Translations under genes and position numbers: made by a program
Notes under the pieces: generated by a model
The model's input: the letters and a program-made list of their open reading frames with translations, nothing else
The model's database searches: none
Told to the model about the DNA's origin: nothing
Assembly (NCBI RefSeq): GCF_027579695.1
Contig: NC_083587.1
Coordinates: 3,056,501-3,120,500 of the forward strand
DNA length: 64,000 nucleotides
DNA from: Neoarius graeffei
Lineage: Eukaryota; Chordata; Actinopteri; Siluriformes; Ariidae
Direction of reading: 5' to 3'
Shown: one piece after another, positions 22,000 through 32,205 of the stretch
Layout: every line of letters starts with the position of its first letter
Numbering within the stretch: the stretch's first letter is position 1

Positions 22000-22545
22000 T
22001 CAGCCCTCAGCCACCGCCAGCAGGCGTCCCGGAGTTGCTGGCCAAACGCGAACGGCTGGCTGATTTCCTCCAGGCGCAGAGCGCGGAAGCACTGTCGATG
22101 TTGTTCGGGGGTGTGCCCCACACGCTGGAGGACGGCCCGGCGGAGGTCTGTGTAGACCAGCCGGCTGTCGGCGGGGAGCTGTCACGCGGCCAGCTGCGCC
22201 TCACCCATTAGGAGGGGGAGGAGGCGTGCCACGCGCTGTTCCACCGGCCAGCCCGAGGCCTCTGCTGCCTGCTCAAAGAGCGTGAGGAAGTCCTTGGGGT
22301 CATCGTGCGGGCCCATCGTCGTTAGGGTGAGGTGGGGAGGGCCCGCGGCGGTGGAGGTGGTGGACCCCGCCGACGCGAGGAGGTGCCGGAATGCCTGACG
22401 ATCTTCCTGCTGCGCCAGCACCAGGGCCTCGAACCTTTGCTCCTGCTCCTTCCGGAGGGCAACTAGCGCCTGGTGCTGGCTCTGCTGGGCCATGGCGAAG
22501 GTGTGGACCAGGTCTGCGAAGGGGGAGGACTCCATGGGGCTGTTC
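22000..22545 (-). pseudogene. Gmr1 gag N-terminal part, copy B
   Basis: It begins MESSPFADLVHTFAMAQQSQ near 22535 and runs through FLTLFEQAAEASGWPVEQR to a stop after MGEAQLAA at 22182. The SCAN-like block (22000-22180) follows in a shifted frame. Open frame upstream of this Met, through the LTR, is fortuitous. Confidence 0.78.
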
Positions 22546-22579
22546 TTCTCTGTACTCCGATCCTGGGTTTTGGCACCAC

Positions 22580-22889
22580 TATTGCAATTCAGACGGGTGG
22601 GTGGAGCACAGAAGGACGACAGGCCAGAACTGAGTTCCCAAAAACTCTTTATTTTGCACTTTTCAGTGTCGTATTCACTCTCCCAGCCACACATGCACAC
22701 ACACAAGTCGTCTGGTTGGGAAGAGAGCTCTCTTCCTCTGCTCTCTCTCTCCTTATATCGGGTGCGGTCACTGGGGAAGACACACAAACACACGTTAACT
22801 GACATCAGGTGCAGTGATTCTGCCACTTACCTTCCCTGACTCTGCCCTCCGGTCACAGACCGATGCTTGACCACACCCCCGCTGCCACA
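22580..22889 (-). repeat. 5' LTR of Gmr1 copy B with adjacent primer site
   Basis: On the minus strand it starts TGTGGCAGCGGGGGTGTGG at 22889. A primer binding site at 22560-22578 reads TGGTGCCAAAACCCAGGAT, a tRNA-Phe complement with two changes. Confidence 0.82.
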
Positions 22890-23181
22890 GACCTATTGCC
22901 AATTGACCTAATGAGTTGCAATTTGGTCCTCCAGCTGTTCCTTTTTTGTACCTTTAACTTTTCCAGCATCTTATTGCCCCTGTCCCAACTTTTTGCTGTC
23001 ATGAAATTTCAAATGAGCCAATATTTGGCATGAAATTTCAAAATGTCTCACTTTCGACATTTTATATGTTGTCTATGTTCTACTGTGAATACAATATCAA
23101 TTTTTGAGATTTGTAAATTATTGCATTCCATTTTTATTTACAATTTGTTCTTTGTCCCAACTTTTTTGGAATCAGGGTTGT
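22890..23181 (-). repeat. Fragment of a short DNA transposon or MITE
   Basis: The right end reads CCAACTTTTTTGGAATCAGGGTTG, and an internal repeat of that block (TGTCCCAACTTTTTGCTGTC, about 22981) is seen. The sequence resembles a dispersed element common in fish genomes. It is cut on the left by the Gmr1 LTR, so only one end is present and the family cannot be assigned. Confidence 0.45.
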
Positions 23182-23437
23182 ACATGATGATCTGACAAGC
23201 CAGTCAGAAGACTGCATGTCTTAATGATCCTTTCAGGTCTATTTGTAAACAATAGATCTATTCTTGTTTCAGAGCAAGTGGTTATTCTTGTAGATTGTTC
23301 TACTAGCTGTGTAAGATTATAATAATCAATTATTTTCTTGAGGTTTTTCCTTGCATTGTTATAATTCCAATTTATATTGAAATCACCCATGATAATGATC
23401 TCTTTGTTAAAATTACAATGGCTAAGAAGAACTTTCA
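23182..23437 (-). pseudogene. LINE-2 endonuclease, C-terminal half
   Basis: MGDFNINWNY and TRIDLLFTNRPE then TGLSDHH are the conserved catalytic blocks of a LINE apurinic endonuclease (GDFN, SDH). It is separated from the N-terminal half by a SINE. Confidence 0.82.
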
Positions 23438-23776
23438 GGCAGCACAGTGGTATAGTGGTTAATGCTGTCGCCTCCCAGCAAGAAAGCCCGGGTTTGATCC
23501 CTGTGGCCGACGAGGGCCTTTCTGTGCAGAGTTTGCATGTTGTCTGCGTGGGTTTCCTCTGGGTGCTCCGGTTTCCCCCAAAGACATGCAGGTTAGGTTA
23601 ACTGGTGACTCTAAATTGACTGTAGGTGTGAATGGTTGTCTATGTGTCAGCCCTGTGATAACCTGGTGACTTGTCTAGGGTGTACCCTGCCTTTCACCTG
23701 TAGTCAGCTGGGATAGGCTCCAGCTTGCCTGTGACCCTGTAGAACAGGATAAAGCAGCTAGAGATAATGAGATGAG
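23438..23776 (+). repeat. V-SINE-like SINE, copy 2
   Basis: It is the same family as the copy at 17666, with a degraded tRNA-like head and the conserved core. It is flanked by a perfect 14-bp duplication AAGAAGAACTTTCA (23424-23437 and 23777-23790). It sits inside LINE-2 endonuclease. Confidence 0.85.
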
Positions 23777-24510
23777 AAGAAGAACTTTCAATTGATCATA
23801 AAAATCTAGTTTTGATGAGGGTTTTCGGTATAAACAAATTAAGGTAAATGACATTTCAGTAGATAGTGACACACCAACACATTCAATATCAATATTACAT
23901 TGTCTTGGCCATTCAATCTGCTTACATTTTAAAGTATTTCTCACATACAATAGAACACCTCCTCCCCTACCTCGATCTCTGTCTCTTCTAAAAACATCGT
24001 ATCCTGGCAGAGATATTAAGGCTTCTGGAGATGAGCAAGTTAACCAAGTTTCAGTCAGACCAAAAAAAATCAATATTGGAGTCACAAAGTAAATGTTCCA
24101 GTTGTTCACGTTTGGATGTCATACTCCAGATATTTAAATGTCCACCAAATAAGCCTTTGTCTTTACACCATGGATCCCAGACAGTTATAGCATGATTCAA
24201 CGTTGAAAAGAATTTTGTGGTCTGGTGTTTTTCATTACAGGATTCCTGGCTTTAGTCGGTGTAGCATTAATATATGGGTTTAATGTGGCATGGCAATCCA
24301 AGAATGGAATTATTGGAAACTCACCACTGGAAGCCCGAGTAACGCCAAACTGCTCCGGTGTCGAGCCCGCTTCCCCGCTGTTTAATAGGCCCAATCCAGG
24401 TACAGCCAATGACCACAAAGCTTCCACCCCCCCACCCCCTGGCCAAAGGAAAACACCCACCAACAAAAGCGAGGGGTGAAGTAACTGCTGGCAATGCCAG
24501 GGGTAAGTAA
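23777..24510 (-). pseudogene. LINE-2 endonuclease N-terminal half and upstream linker
   Basis: HLNIWSMTSKREQLEHLL, DFFGLTETWLTCSS, GRGGGVLLYVRN and LICLYRKPSS are LINE endonuclease motifs on the minus strand (23675-24170). The sequence from 24190 to 24510 continues the same element toward the N-terminal 2A segment, without motifs I can name. Confidence 0.78.
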
Positions 24511-25882
24511 CACTACGTTCAGACTGCAACCTGAAACGACCCATATCCGATTTGTTGTGAAATCCGATTTTTTTTGTTAGGCCGTTCACATTACCAATTA
24601 TATGACACTTGTATGCGATCTCCAATATGAACGGAAAACGACCCAAAAGTGTCCCGCATGTGCAAATGGACACGTAATAAGCACATCTATGTAATACATA
24701 AACAAAAAAAAAGCGCACTCTTCAAGTTTGCAAGTAAAGCATGGAGATGAGGCGAGACCTGGTGATGTGGTTTTTGTGGCGGCGGTGGAACCCACACAAT
24801 AATCTGATTAATGTGGGCAGCAGACTAATGATACCGAAGGTGTCAAATTACTGGAAATTTCCAGAACAATCTTATAATCTTGTAATACAGGATGGTTTAA
24901 CATCCAGGTCCCTACCAAATCCACCATTAGCTTCAGTGCTTAATTTGTAAAGTGGGAGGTCCCGGAGTCCAGAGGATGACTGGCTCCGGTGCAAAAAAAA
25001 AAGAAGGGGGGGCGCTTCTATTGTAATAACACTGCAAATTAAGTTCATCTGTGAAAAACCCCGCTCACACTCTGCACTTGAGATAGGGACAGTGTTGACT
25101 GCGGCCAAGAGGCCCTTCAGTTCATCTGGGATGAATTCTCCATTACTTTCCCTGAATTCCCTGAATGCCCTGATGACATGTCGTGGGTCATTGATGCAAA
25201 ACTGCTGGCAGAGCGCTTCCAGTTCTTTTTCCCTGAACAGCGCGTCTTCCTCCTGCGGCCACGGAAGTGTGCACCCTCCTTTTCCGTAATATACAAACAG
25301 ATATTTTGTGGATGTCGTTTCATGAGAGAAATCACCAACAAGACAGATATCAAAATCAGACATCAACACTAAATAAACTTGCATTTATTTATTTAATTAT
25401 TTGTTTGTTTGTTTTTTTAATTTTGTTACATAGTCAAGAGAGGTGGCGGATCACCGGATCCAGTGTAAATAGCTGCCGGAGCCAACGTCCGAGGTTCCGG
25501 AGCGTGCTCCGGCTTGCTCCCCCTCAAATTAAGCCCTGATTAGCTTGATCAATTCTATAAAAGTCTATTTAAATTCTGAAAACTGTACAAATGTTGTTAT
25601 TTTCCACCAAAGAGGCGGGATTAGCCAACGCAGAATAGTGACGTTTGTCTCTTTTTGATGATGTGTAGGTCGCATGAATGCGACCTGTCCGGTCAGACTG
25701 CAGTCGCATGTGAAAATAACGGATATGCATTGGAATTAGGACCACATATCCAAGCGGCCTGGGTCGCATGTGAAAAAATCGGATCTGTGTCGTTCAGATT
25801 GTCAATAACAAATCGGATACAGGTTGCATATGGGCAAAAAAATCGGATATGGGTCGTTTCAGGGTGCAGTCTGAACATAGTC
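24511..25882. mobile_element. PIF/Harbinger-like non-autonomous element
   Basis: Terminal inverted repeats of about 40 bp or more share the core GTTCAGACTGCA and CCTGAAACGACCCATATCCG. Flanks are TAA on both sides (24508-24510, 25883-25885), the usual Harbinger target. Subterminal repeats of an ATCGGAT type occur near both ends. No transposase of its own is seen. It interrupts LINE-2 and contains a hAT fragment. Confidence 0.7.
24934..25538 (-). mobile_element. hAT element remnant with transposase C-terminus
   Basis: Short inverted ends CAGTGCTTAATTTG and CAAATTAAGCCCTG are flanked by a perfect 8-bp duplication ATTAGCTT (24926-24933, 25539-25546), the hAT signature. The minus strand encodes FCINDPRHVIRAFREF and NTVPISSAECERGFSQMN, the C-terminal dimerisation region of a hAT transposase. 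The rest of the enzyme is deleted. It is nested inside the Harbinger-like element. Confidence 0.8.
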
Positions 25883-26211
25883 TAAGTCACGGCCTCATTG
25901 ATGAAAGGATTATTATTAAGATTTTCGAGTTGAACACCATAAAATGGTAGACTCGTCACATATTCCTGTAAACATATGGTCGCAGCATCTGTAGGTTGTG
26001 GGCCTGGGTTTAGTTCAACATCACCAGCCAGTAATAATATTGCGGCGAGTTGGAAGAGTCCTTGCGAGCTAGACGTCTGGCACAACTTTGGAGGCACCCT
26101 CATTTGTCCATTGATCAAGAACTTCGAGTATAACAGATGTAAACTCCTTTGAGTGGAAGGGAGGACATAATTGCCATTTTCTTTGGTAAAACGATGTTGA
26201 ACAGATATCAA
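25883..26211 (-). pseudogene. LINE-2 N-terminal segment with 2A-like ribosome-skipping motif
   Basis: A reading frame of about 109 residues carries LLLAGDVELNPGP at residues 59-71 (DVELNPGP at 25999-26022). This fits the consensus D-x-E-x-N-P-G-P at which the ribosome releases one product and continues with the next. A hydrophobic Leu/Ala stretch precedes it, as usual. Published surveys report 2A motifs at N termini of CR1/L2-type LINEs, which fits its position upstream of the endonuclease. The frame is cut by the Harbinger insertion. The start Met is uncertain. Confidence 0.85.
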
Positions 26212-26222
26212 AAGCAGAGTAG

Positions 26223-26355
26223 TTGTTTGTTTAAACCATCCAAGCCATCTAAATTAACATCGCATCACTGGCTCATGATGCTGTATGTTGCATACAGCAT
26301 CATGAGCCAGTGATGTGATGTTAATTTAGATAGCTTGGATGGTTTAAACAAACAA
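26223..26355. repeat. Near-perfect hairpin, 65-bp arms with a 3-bp loop
   Basis: Arms 26223-26287 and 26291-26355 are reverse complements with about two mismatches around the loop TTG. They begin and end TTGTTTGTTTAAACC / GGTTTAAACAAACAA. No coding motif. It may be a foldback MITE or an insertion-derived inverted duplication at the 5' end of LINE-2. Bases 26356-26467 show nothing recognisable. Confidence 0.85.
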
Positions 26356-26467
26356 TACGCAGCACCTGCCAGGCCACACTTGTGAGTGTCAGCCATCTTG
26401 TGATAAGTATGCCTTAAGGGTATGATGCATTATTACATGCAACCTACTATTTTAATTAACATACCTA

Positions 26468-28058
26468 CAGTGGTGCTTGAAAGTTTGTGAACCCTTGAGA
26501 ATTTTCTATATTTCTGCATAAATATTTCACACAAGTCCTAAAAGTAGATAAAGAGAACCCAGTTAAACAAATGAGACAAAAATATTACACTTGGTCATTT
26601 ATTTATTGATGAAAATGATCCAATATTACATATCTGTGAGTGGCAAAAGTATGTGAACCTTTGCTTTCAGTATCTGGTGTGACCCCCTTGTGCAGCAATA
26701 ACTGCAACTAAATGTTTCCGGTAACTGTTGATCAGTCCTGCACACCGGCTTGGAGGAATTTTAGCCCATTCTTCCGTACAGAACAGCTTCAACTCTGGGA
26801 TGTTGGTGGGTTTCCTCACATGAACTACTCGCTTCAGGTCCTTCCACAGCATTTCCACTGGATTAAGGTCAGGACTTTGACTTGGCCATTCCAAAACATT
26901 AACTTTATTCTTCTTTAACCATTCTTTGGTAGAACAACTTGTGTGCTTAGGGTCGTTGTCTTGCTGCATGACCCACTGTCTCTTGAGATTCAGTTCATGG
27001 ACAGATGTCCTGACATTTTCTTTTAGAATTCGCTGGTATAATTCAGAATTCATTGTTCTATTAATGATGGCAAGCCATCCTGGCCCAGATGCAGCAAAAT
27101 GGGCCCAAACCATGATACTACCACCACCATGTTTCATAGATGGGATAAGGTTCTTATGCTGGAATGCAGTGTTTTCCTTTCTCCAAACATAACGCTTCTC
27201 GTTTAAACCAAAAAGTTCTATTTTGGTCTCATCCATTCACAAAATATTTTTTCCAATAGCCTTCTGGCTTGTCCACATGATCTTTAGCAAACTGTAGATG
27301 AGCAGCAATGGTCTTTTTGGAGAGCAGTGGCTTTCTCCTTGCAACCCTGCCATGCACACCATTGTTGTTCAGTGTTCTCCTGATGATGGACTCATGAACA
27401 TTACCATTAGCCAATGTGAGAGAGGCCTTCAGTTGCTTAGAAGTTACCCTGGGGTCCTTTGTGACCTCACCGACTATTACACGCCTTGCTCTTGGAGTGA
27501 TCTTTGTTGGTCGACCACTCCTGGGGAGGGTAACAATGGTCTTGAATTTCCTCCATTTGTACACAATCTGTCTGACTGTGGATTGATGGAGTCCAAACTC
27601 TTTAGAGATGGTTTTGTAACCTTTTCCAGCCTGATGAGCATCAACAACACTTTTTCTGTAGGCCTCAGAAATCTCCTTTGTTCATGCCATGATACACTTC
27701 CACAAGCATGTGTTGTGAAGATCAGACTTTGATAGATCCCTGTTCTTTAAATAAAACAGGGTGCCCACTCACACCTGATTGTCATCCCACTGATTGAAAA
27801 CACCTGACTCTAATTTCACCTTCAAATTAACTGCTAATCCTAGAGGTTCACATATTTTTGCCACTCACAGATATGTAATATTAGATAATTTTCCTCAATA
27901 AATAAATTACCAAGTATAATATTTTTTGTCTCATTTGTTTAACTGGGTTCTCTTTATCTACTTTTAGGACTTGTGTGAAAATCTGACGATGTTTTAGGTC
28001 ATATTTATGCAGAAATATAGAAAATTCTAAAGGGTTCACAAACTTTCAAGCACCACTG
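26468..28058 (-). mobile_element. Tc1-like transposon, family 1 (copy 1)
   Basis: It has long inverted repeats beginning CAGTGGTGCTTGAAAGTTTG and is flanked by TA (26466-26467, 28059-28060). It is about 1.59 kb, the usual Tc1 length, with the transposase on the minus strand. A second copy of this family lies at 59218-61667. Confidence 0.92.
26667..27690 (-). pseudogene. Tc1 transposase, family 1 (two-frame, inactive)
   Basis: The cut-and-paste DDE transposase has an N-terminal paired-type DNA-binding part and a catalytic part with [20 protein letters not shown] and SPDLNPVEMLW: Asp, Asp, then Glu with Tc1-type spacing. The start ATG at 27690 is followed two codons later by TGA (the family has Arg in MARTKE, seen in the copy at 60663). 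A frame break near 27229-27236 separates FVNG from DETK. Confidence 0.9.
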
Positions 28059-28197
28059 TACTTAGTACTGTTGTTATATTTCAAGTAATTTTCTTTGGTG
28101 GAATGTAATATTGTAGGTGATGTCAACACTTGTCAAATAGAACTTTGTGTAATTTTTATGAACTATTTAATATTAATACATTTTTTGGGAATCAGAT
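28059..28197. other. Short AT-rich spacer
   Basis: No feature recognised between the Tc1 end and the L1-like fragment. Confidence 0.5.
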
Positions 28198-28746
28198 TTG
28201 CCCATTACTCCCGGTGCCGACTTCTGGACCCAAATCTGTAAAAACATCTACATCATGACAAAAAAAAGCAATCTACAACTAATACAATACAAGGTACTTC
28301 ACAGATTTCACTTCACTGCACAGAAACTATATAAAATGGGCTTTGACTCTGACTTGTGTTCTCACTGCATGCAAAATAACCCAGACACATACATTCATGC
28401 TGTCTGGCATTGCACTCCAATCAACAGGTTTTGGTTAAGTGTCACAGAATCACTCTCAACCATTCTTGGCTGTCACATCCCAGCAACCCCTTCCCTATGT
28501 ATACTTGGTGATACAACCGCTATCAATATAAGCACCTCATGCAATAAAATACTGCTAGTAGCGCTGACTATCGCCAAGAAAACAATCCTCATGAATTGGA
28601 AATCAAGGAACACTGTACACATCACTCATTGGAAAAATTGGTTAACGGATTATATATCATTGGACAATATATCCACTCCAAACTTAAACAACACTCAGGA
28701 TACACCCTCCCTTTGGACACCCTTCATCACCTTCTTACAGTTATGA
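28198..28746 (+). pseudogene. L1/Tx1-type LINE ORF2, C-terminal fragment
   Basis: QYKVLHRFHFTAQKLYKMG followed by LCSHCMQ, YIHAVWHCTPINRFW and ILGDTTAI is the Cys/His-containing C-terminal region (zf-RVT type) of L1/Tx1 ORF2 proteins. The RT and endonuclease are absent, a 5' truncation typical of LINE copies. It ends at a TGA after TFLQL. The 3' UTR continues across two Tc1 insertions to an A-rich tail near 33300-33335. Confidence 0.75.
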
Positions 28747-28796
28747 CCTGACCCTCTGTGCCTGAGATCCAACTCACAACTTTACATCTACATGTA

Positions 28797-30390
28797 CAGT
28801 GCCTTGAGAAAGTATTCATACCCTTTGAACTCTTTCACATTTTTCCACCTTACAACCACGAACTTAAAAGTTTTTTATTGAGATTTTATGTGATAGACCA
28901 ACACAGAGTAGCACATAATTGTGAAGTGAAACGAAAATGATAAATGGTCTTCAAAATTTTAAACAAATAAAAATCTGAAAAATGTGATGTGCATTAGTAT
29001 TCAGCCCCCTGTACTCTGATACCTCTAAATACAATACAGTGCAATCAATTGCCTTCAGAAGTAATCTAATTAGTTAATAGAGTCCTACTGTGTGTAATTT
29101 ACTCTCAGCATAAATACACTTGTTCTGTGAAGGCCTCAGTGGTTTGTTAGAGAACACTGAAGAACAAACAGCATCATGAAGACCAAAGAACTCACCAGAC
29201 AGGTCAGGGATAAAGTTCTGGAGAAGTTTAAAACAGGGTTAGGTTATAAAAAAATATCCCAAGCTCTGAACGTCTCAAGAAGCACTGTTCAAGCCATCAT
29301 TCAAAAATGGAAAAAGTATGGCACAACTGCAAACCTACCAAGACATGGCCATCCACCTAAACTGACAGAGCGAGCAAGGAGAGCACTGGTCAGAGAATCA
29401 GCCAAGAGGCCCATGATCACTCTGGAGGAGCTGCAGAAATCCACAGCTCAGGTGGGAGAATCTGTGCACAGGACAACTATAAGTCATACACTCCACAAAT
29501 ATGGCCTTTTTGGAAGAGTGGCAAGAAGAAAGCCATTGTTGAAAGACAGGCATAAGAAGCCATGTAGGGGACACAGCAAACATGTGGAAGAAGGTGCTTT
29601 GGTCAGATGAGACCAAAGTTGAACTTTTTGGCCTAAATGCAAAGCGCTATGTGTGGCGGAAAACTAACACTGCTCATCACCCTGCACACACCATCCCCAC
29701 TGTGAAACATGGTGGTGGCAGCATCATGCTATGGGGATGCTTTTCTTCAACAGGGACAGAGAAGCTGGTCAGAGTTGATGGGAAGATGGATGGAGCTAAA
29801 TACAGGGCAATCCTGGAAGAAAACCTGTTGGAGGCTGCAAAAGACTTGAGACTGGGAAGGAGATTCACCTTCCAGCAAGACAATGACCCTAAACATACAG
29901 CCAAAGCTACAATGGAATAGTTTAGATCAAAGAATATTCATGTGTTAGAATGGCCCAGTCAAAGTCCAGACCTAAATCCCATTGAGCATCTGTGGCAAGA
30001 TTTGAAAATTGCTGTTCACAGATGCTCTCCATCCAATCTGGCTGAGCTTGAGCTATTTTGCAAAGAAGAATGGGCAAAAATTTCAGTGTCTAGATGTGCA
30101 AAGCTGGTAGAGACATACCACAAAAGACTTGCAGCTGTAATTGCAGCAAAAGGTGGCTCTACAAAGTATTGACACAGGGGGGCTGAATATTGATGCACAC
30201 CACATTTTTCAGATTTTTATTTGTTTAAAATCTTGAAGATCATTTATCATTTTCGTTTCACTTCACAATTATGTGTTACTCTGTGTTGGTCTATCACATA
30301 AAATCTCAATAAAAAACTTTTAAGTTCGTGGTTGTAAGGTGGAAAAATGTGAAAAAGTTCAAGGGGTATGAATACTTTTTCAAGGCACTG
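28797..30390 (+). mobile_element. Tc1-like transposon, family 2
   Basis: The inverted repeats begin CAGTGCCTTGAGAAAGTATT and extend about 200 bp; TA at both flanks (28795-28796, 30391-30392). It is inserted in the 3' part of the L1/Tx1 fragment. Confidence 0.92.
29176..30172 (+). pseudogene. Tc1 transposase, family 2 (broken)
   Basis: The N-terminal DNA-binding domain (MKTKELTRQVRDKVLEKF, VSRSTVQAIIQKWKKYG) runs to about 29610. A deletion near 29560-29580 removes part of the linker and shifts the frame. The catalytic part continues from 29582 with [24 protein letters not shown] and [15 protein letters not shown] at about 29918 interrupts it. It ends after KGGSTKY at 30172. Confidence 0.9.
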
Positions 30391-30392
30391 TA

Positions 30393-30457
30393 AATAGCTA
30401 TATATAATAGGGTGGCGGATGGTAGCTGGAACAATGATTTTTACTATTATTATTACT

Positions 30458-30485
<28 letters not shown>
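30393..30485 (+). repeat. L1 3' region with (TA)n target of Tc1 family 3
   Basis: This is a short piece of the interrupted L1 tail ending in an (AT)n run at 30458-30485. The matching run on the other side is at 32116-32203. Confidence 0.6.
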
Positions 30486-30488
<3 letters not shown>

Positions 30489-32115
30489 TTGAAACCGTAT
30501 ATTTACATACACTTTAGGAAAAGACACAATCTTTTTTTTTTCTCATAGTCAGACATGAAATCAGACATTCACTTTAACTTTTTCATGTCTGTCTGAATAT
30601 TTAAAATTATTTCAATGTACTTAATGCCAAATTAATCAGAGACGGAGTTTTTTATTTAATATTTTAATTGCTTTTATCAAATCAGAAGTTTACATACACT
30701 GCAGTTTGTGTGCCTTTAAACAATGTAGGAACGCCCAGATGATGATGTCATGTCTTTGGAAGCTTCTGATAGGTTAATTGGCAACATTTGAATTAATTGG
30801 AGACACACCTGAGACACACACCTGTGATTGTATTTTAAGGAACACCTCAAACACGGTGCTTCCTTGTACACAACATGGGTAAACCTAAAGAAATTGATCA
30901 AGATCTCAGACTAAGAATGGTTAACTTGCACAAGTCTGGCTCATCTTTGGGGGAAATTTCAAGAAGCCTGAAGGTGCCACGGTCTTCAGTTCAAACCATT
31001 ATACGAAAGTATAAACAATGTGGGAATGTCGAGCCATCATACCGCACAGGAAGGAGACGGATTCTGAGTCCCAGAGATGAGCGGGTTCTGGTCAGTGCTG
31101 TGCATAAGAACCCAAGAATGAATGCAAAGGACCTCGTGAAGATGATGGCTGAAGCTGGTAAGAGTGTGTCACTGTCCACGGTGAAACGAGTTCTGCACCA
31201 ACATGGGCTGAAAGGCCACTCTGCCAGGAGAAAGCCATTACTCCAACACAAACATAAACAGGCCAGATTACAGTTTGCAAATGAACACAGGGGAAAGGAT
31301 CTCAATTTTTGGAGACATGTCTTGTGGTCGGATGAAACTAAAATTGAGCTGTTTGGCCATAATCAACAATGATATGTTTGGAGAAAAAAAGGAGACGCTT
31401 ACAATCCTAACAACACCATACCAACAGTGAAACATGACGAAGGCAGCATCATGTTGTGGGGTTGTTTTGCTGCAGGAGGTACTGGTGCACTTCACAAAAT
31501 CAATGGAGTAATGAAGAAGGAACAGTATGTGGAGATACTGAACCAACACCTGAAAGCATCTGCCAGGAAGTTAAAGCTTGGCCGCAAATGGGTCTTCCAA
31601 ATGGACAATGACCCGAAGCACACCACCAAACTGGTCAAAAAAATGGCTTGATGACAACAAAGTCAATGTTTTGGAGTGGCCATCACAAAGCCCCGACCTC
31701 AACCCTATTGAGCATTTGTGGGCAGAGCTGAAATGACATGTGCATGCAAAGCAGCCAAAAAATATGGCCCAGTTATACCAGTTCTGTCAAGAGGAATGGG
31801 CCAAAATTCCTGTCAAGTATTGTGCAAAGCTTGTTGAAGGTTATCCAAAATGTTTGACCGAAGTCAGACAGTTTAAGGGCAATTGTACCAAGTACTGATG
31901 AAGTGTATGTAAACTTCTGATTTGATAAAAGCAATTAAAATATTGAATAAAAAACTCCTTCTCTGATTAATTTGGCATTAAGTACATTGAAATAATTTTA
32001 AATATTCAGACAGACATGAAAAAGTTAAAGTGAATGTCTGATTTCATGTCTGACTATGAGAAAAAAAAAGATTGTGTCTTTTCCTAAAGTGTATGTAAAT
32101 ATACGGTTTCAACTG
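30486..32115 (+). mobile_element. Tc1-like transposon, family 3 (Sleeping Beauty-like ends)
   Basis: Inverted repeats of about 230 bp start CAGTTGAAACCGTATATTTA. They contain internal TTTACATACACT direct-repeat-type motifs near 30500 and 30690, and mirrored at the other end, an IR/DR layout as in salmonid-type Tc1 elements. It is flanked by TA in an (AT)n run. Confidence 0.9.
30875..31898 (+). pseudogene. Tc1 transposase, family 3 (broken)
   Basis: MGKPKEIDQDLRLRMVNLH opens the paired-type DNA-binding domain; [17 protein letters not shown] carries the first catalytic Asp. A TGA at about 31370 (codon expected Arg) interrupts it. [11 protein letters not shown] carries the second Asp, and [11 protein letters not shown] the Glu after a frame change near 31640. 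It ends NCTKY at 31898. Confidence 0.9.
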
Positions 32116-32122
32116 TATACAT

Positions 32123-32203
<81 letters not shown>
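32116..32203. repeat. (TA)n microsatellite
   Basis: This is an almost pure AT repeat from about 32131 to 32203, preceded by CATACACACACA. Open frames reading Tyr-Ile repeats here are artefacts. Confidence 0.95.

Positions 32204-32205
<2 letters not shown>

Larger units (their letters stand above)
18533..22889 (-). mobile_element. Gmr1-like Ty3 retrotransposon copy B, 3'-truncated
   Basis: The minus-strand order is 5' LTR (22580-22889), primer site, gag, CCHC, protease, integrase and the first half of reverse transcriptase. It ends within RT at 18533, so RNase H and the 3' LTR are missing. A Penelope-like insertion splits RT at 18875-19384. The LTR differs markedly from that of copy A in its middle, so copies B, C and D are of related but distinct LTR types. 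Confidence 0.88.
11510..26211 (-). mobile_element. LINE-2: 2A-containing non-LTR retrotransposon in six segments
   Basis: Minus-strand pieces occur in the correct order for one element: N terminus with 2A motif (25883-26211), endonuclease (23777-24510 and 23182-23437), reverse transcriptase (18049-18533, 16796-17665) and C terminus (11510-11895). They are separated by younger insertions: Harbinger/hAT, two SINEs, a DNA-transposon fragment, and Gmr1 copies B and A. The 3' end was lost where copy C sits. Motifs fit the Jockey superfamily (CR1, L2, Crack or Rex1 group); I cannot choose among these by eye. Confidence 0.8.

Noticed and set aside
28198..28746. Possible host gene with a Cys/His motif
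   Set aside because: The motif order matches the L1/Tx1 ORF2 C terminus and an A-rich tail follows.
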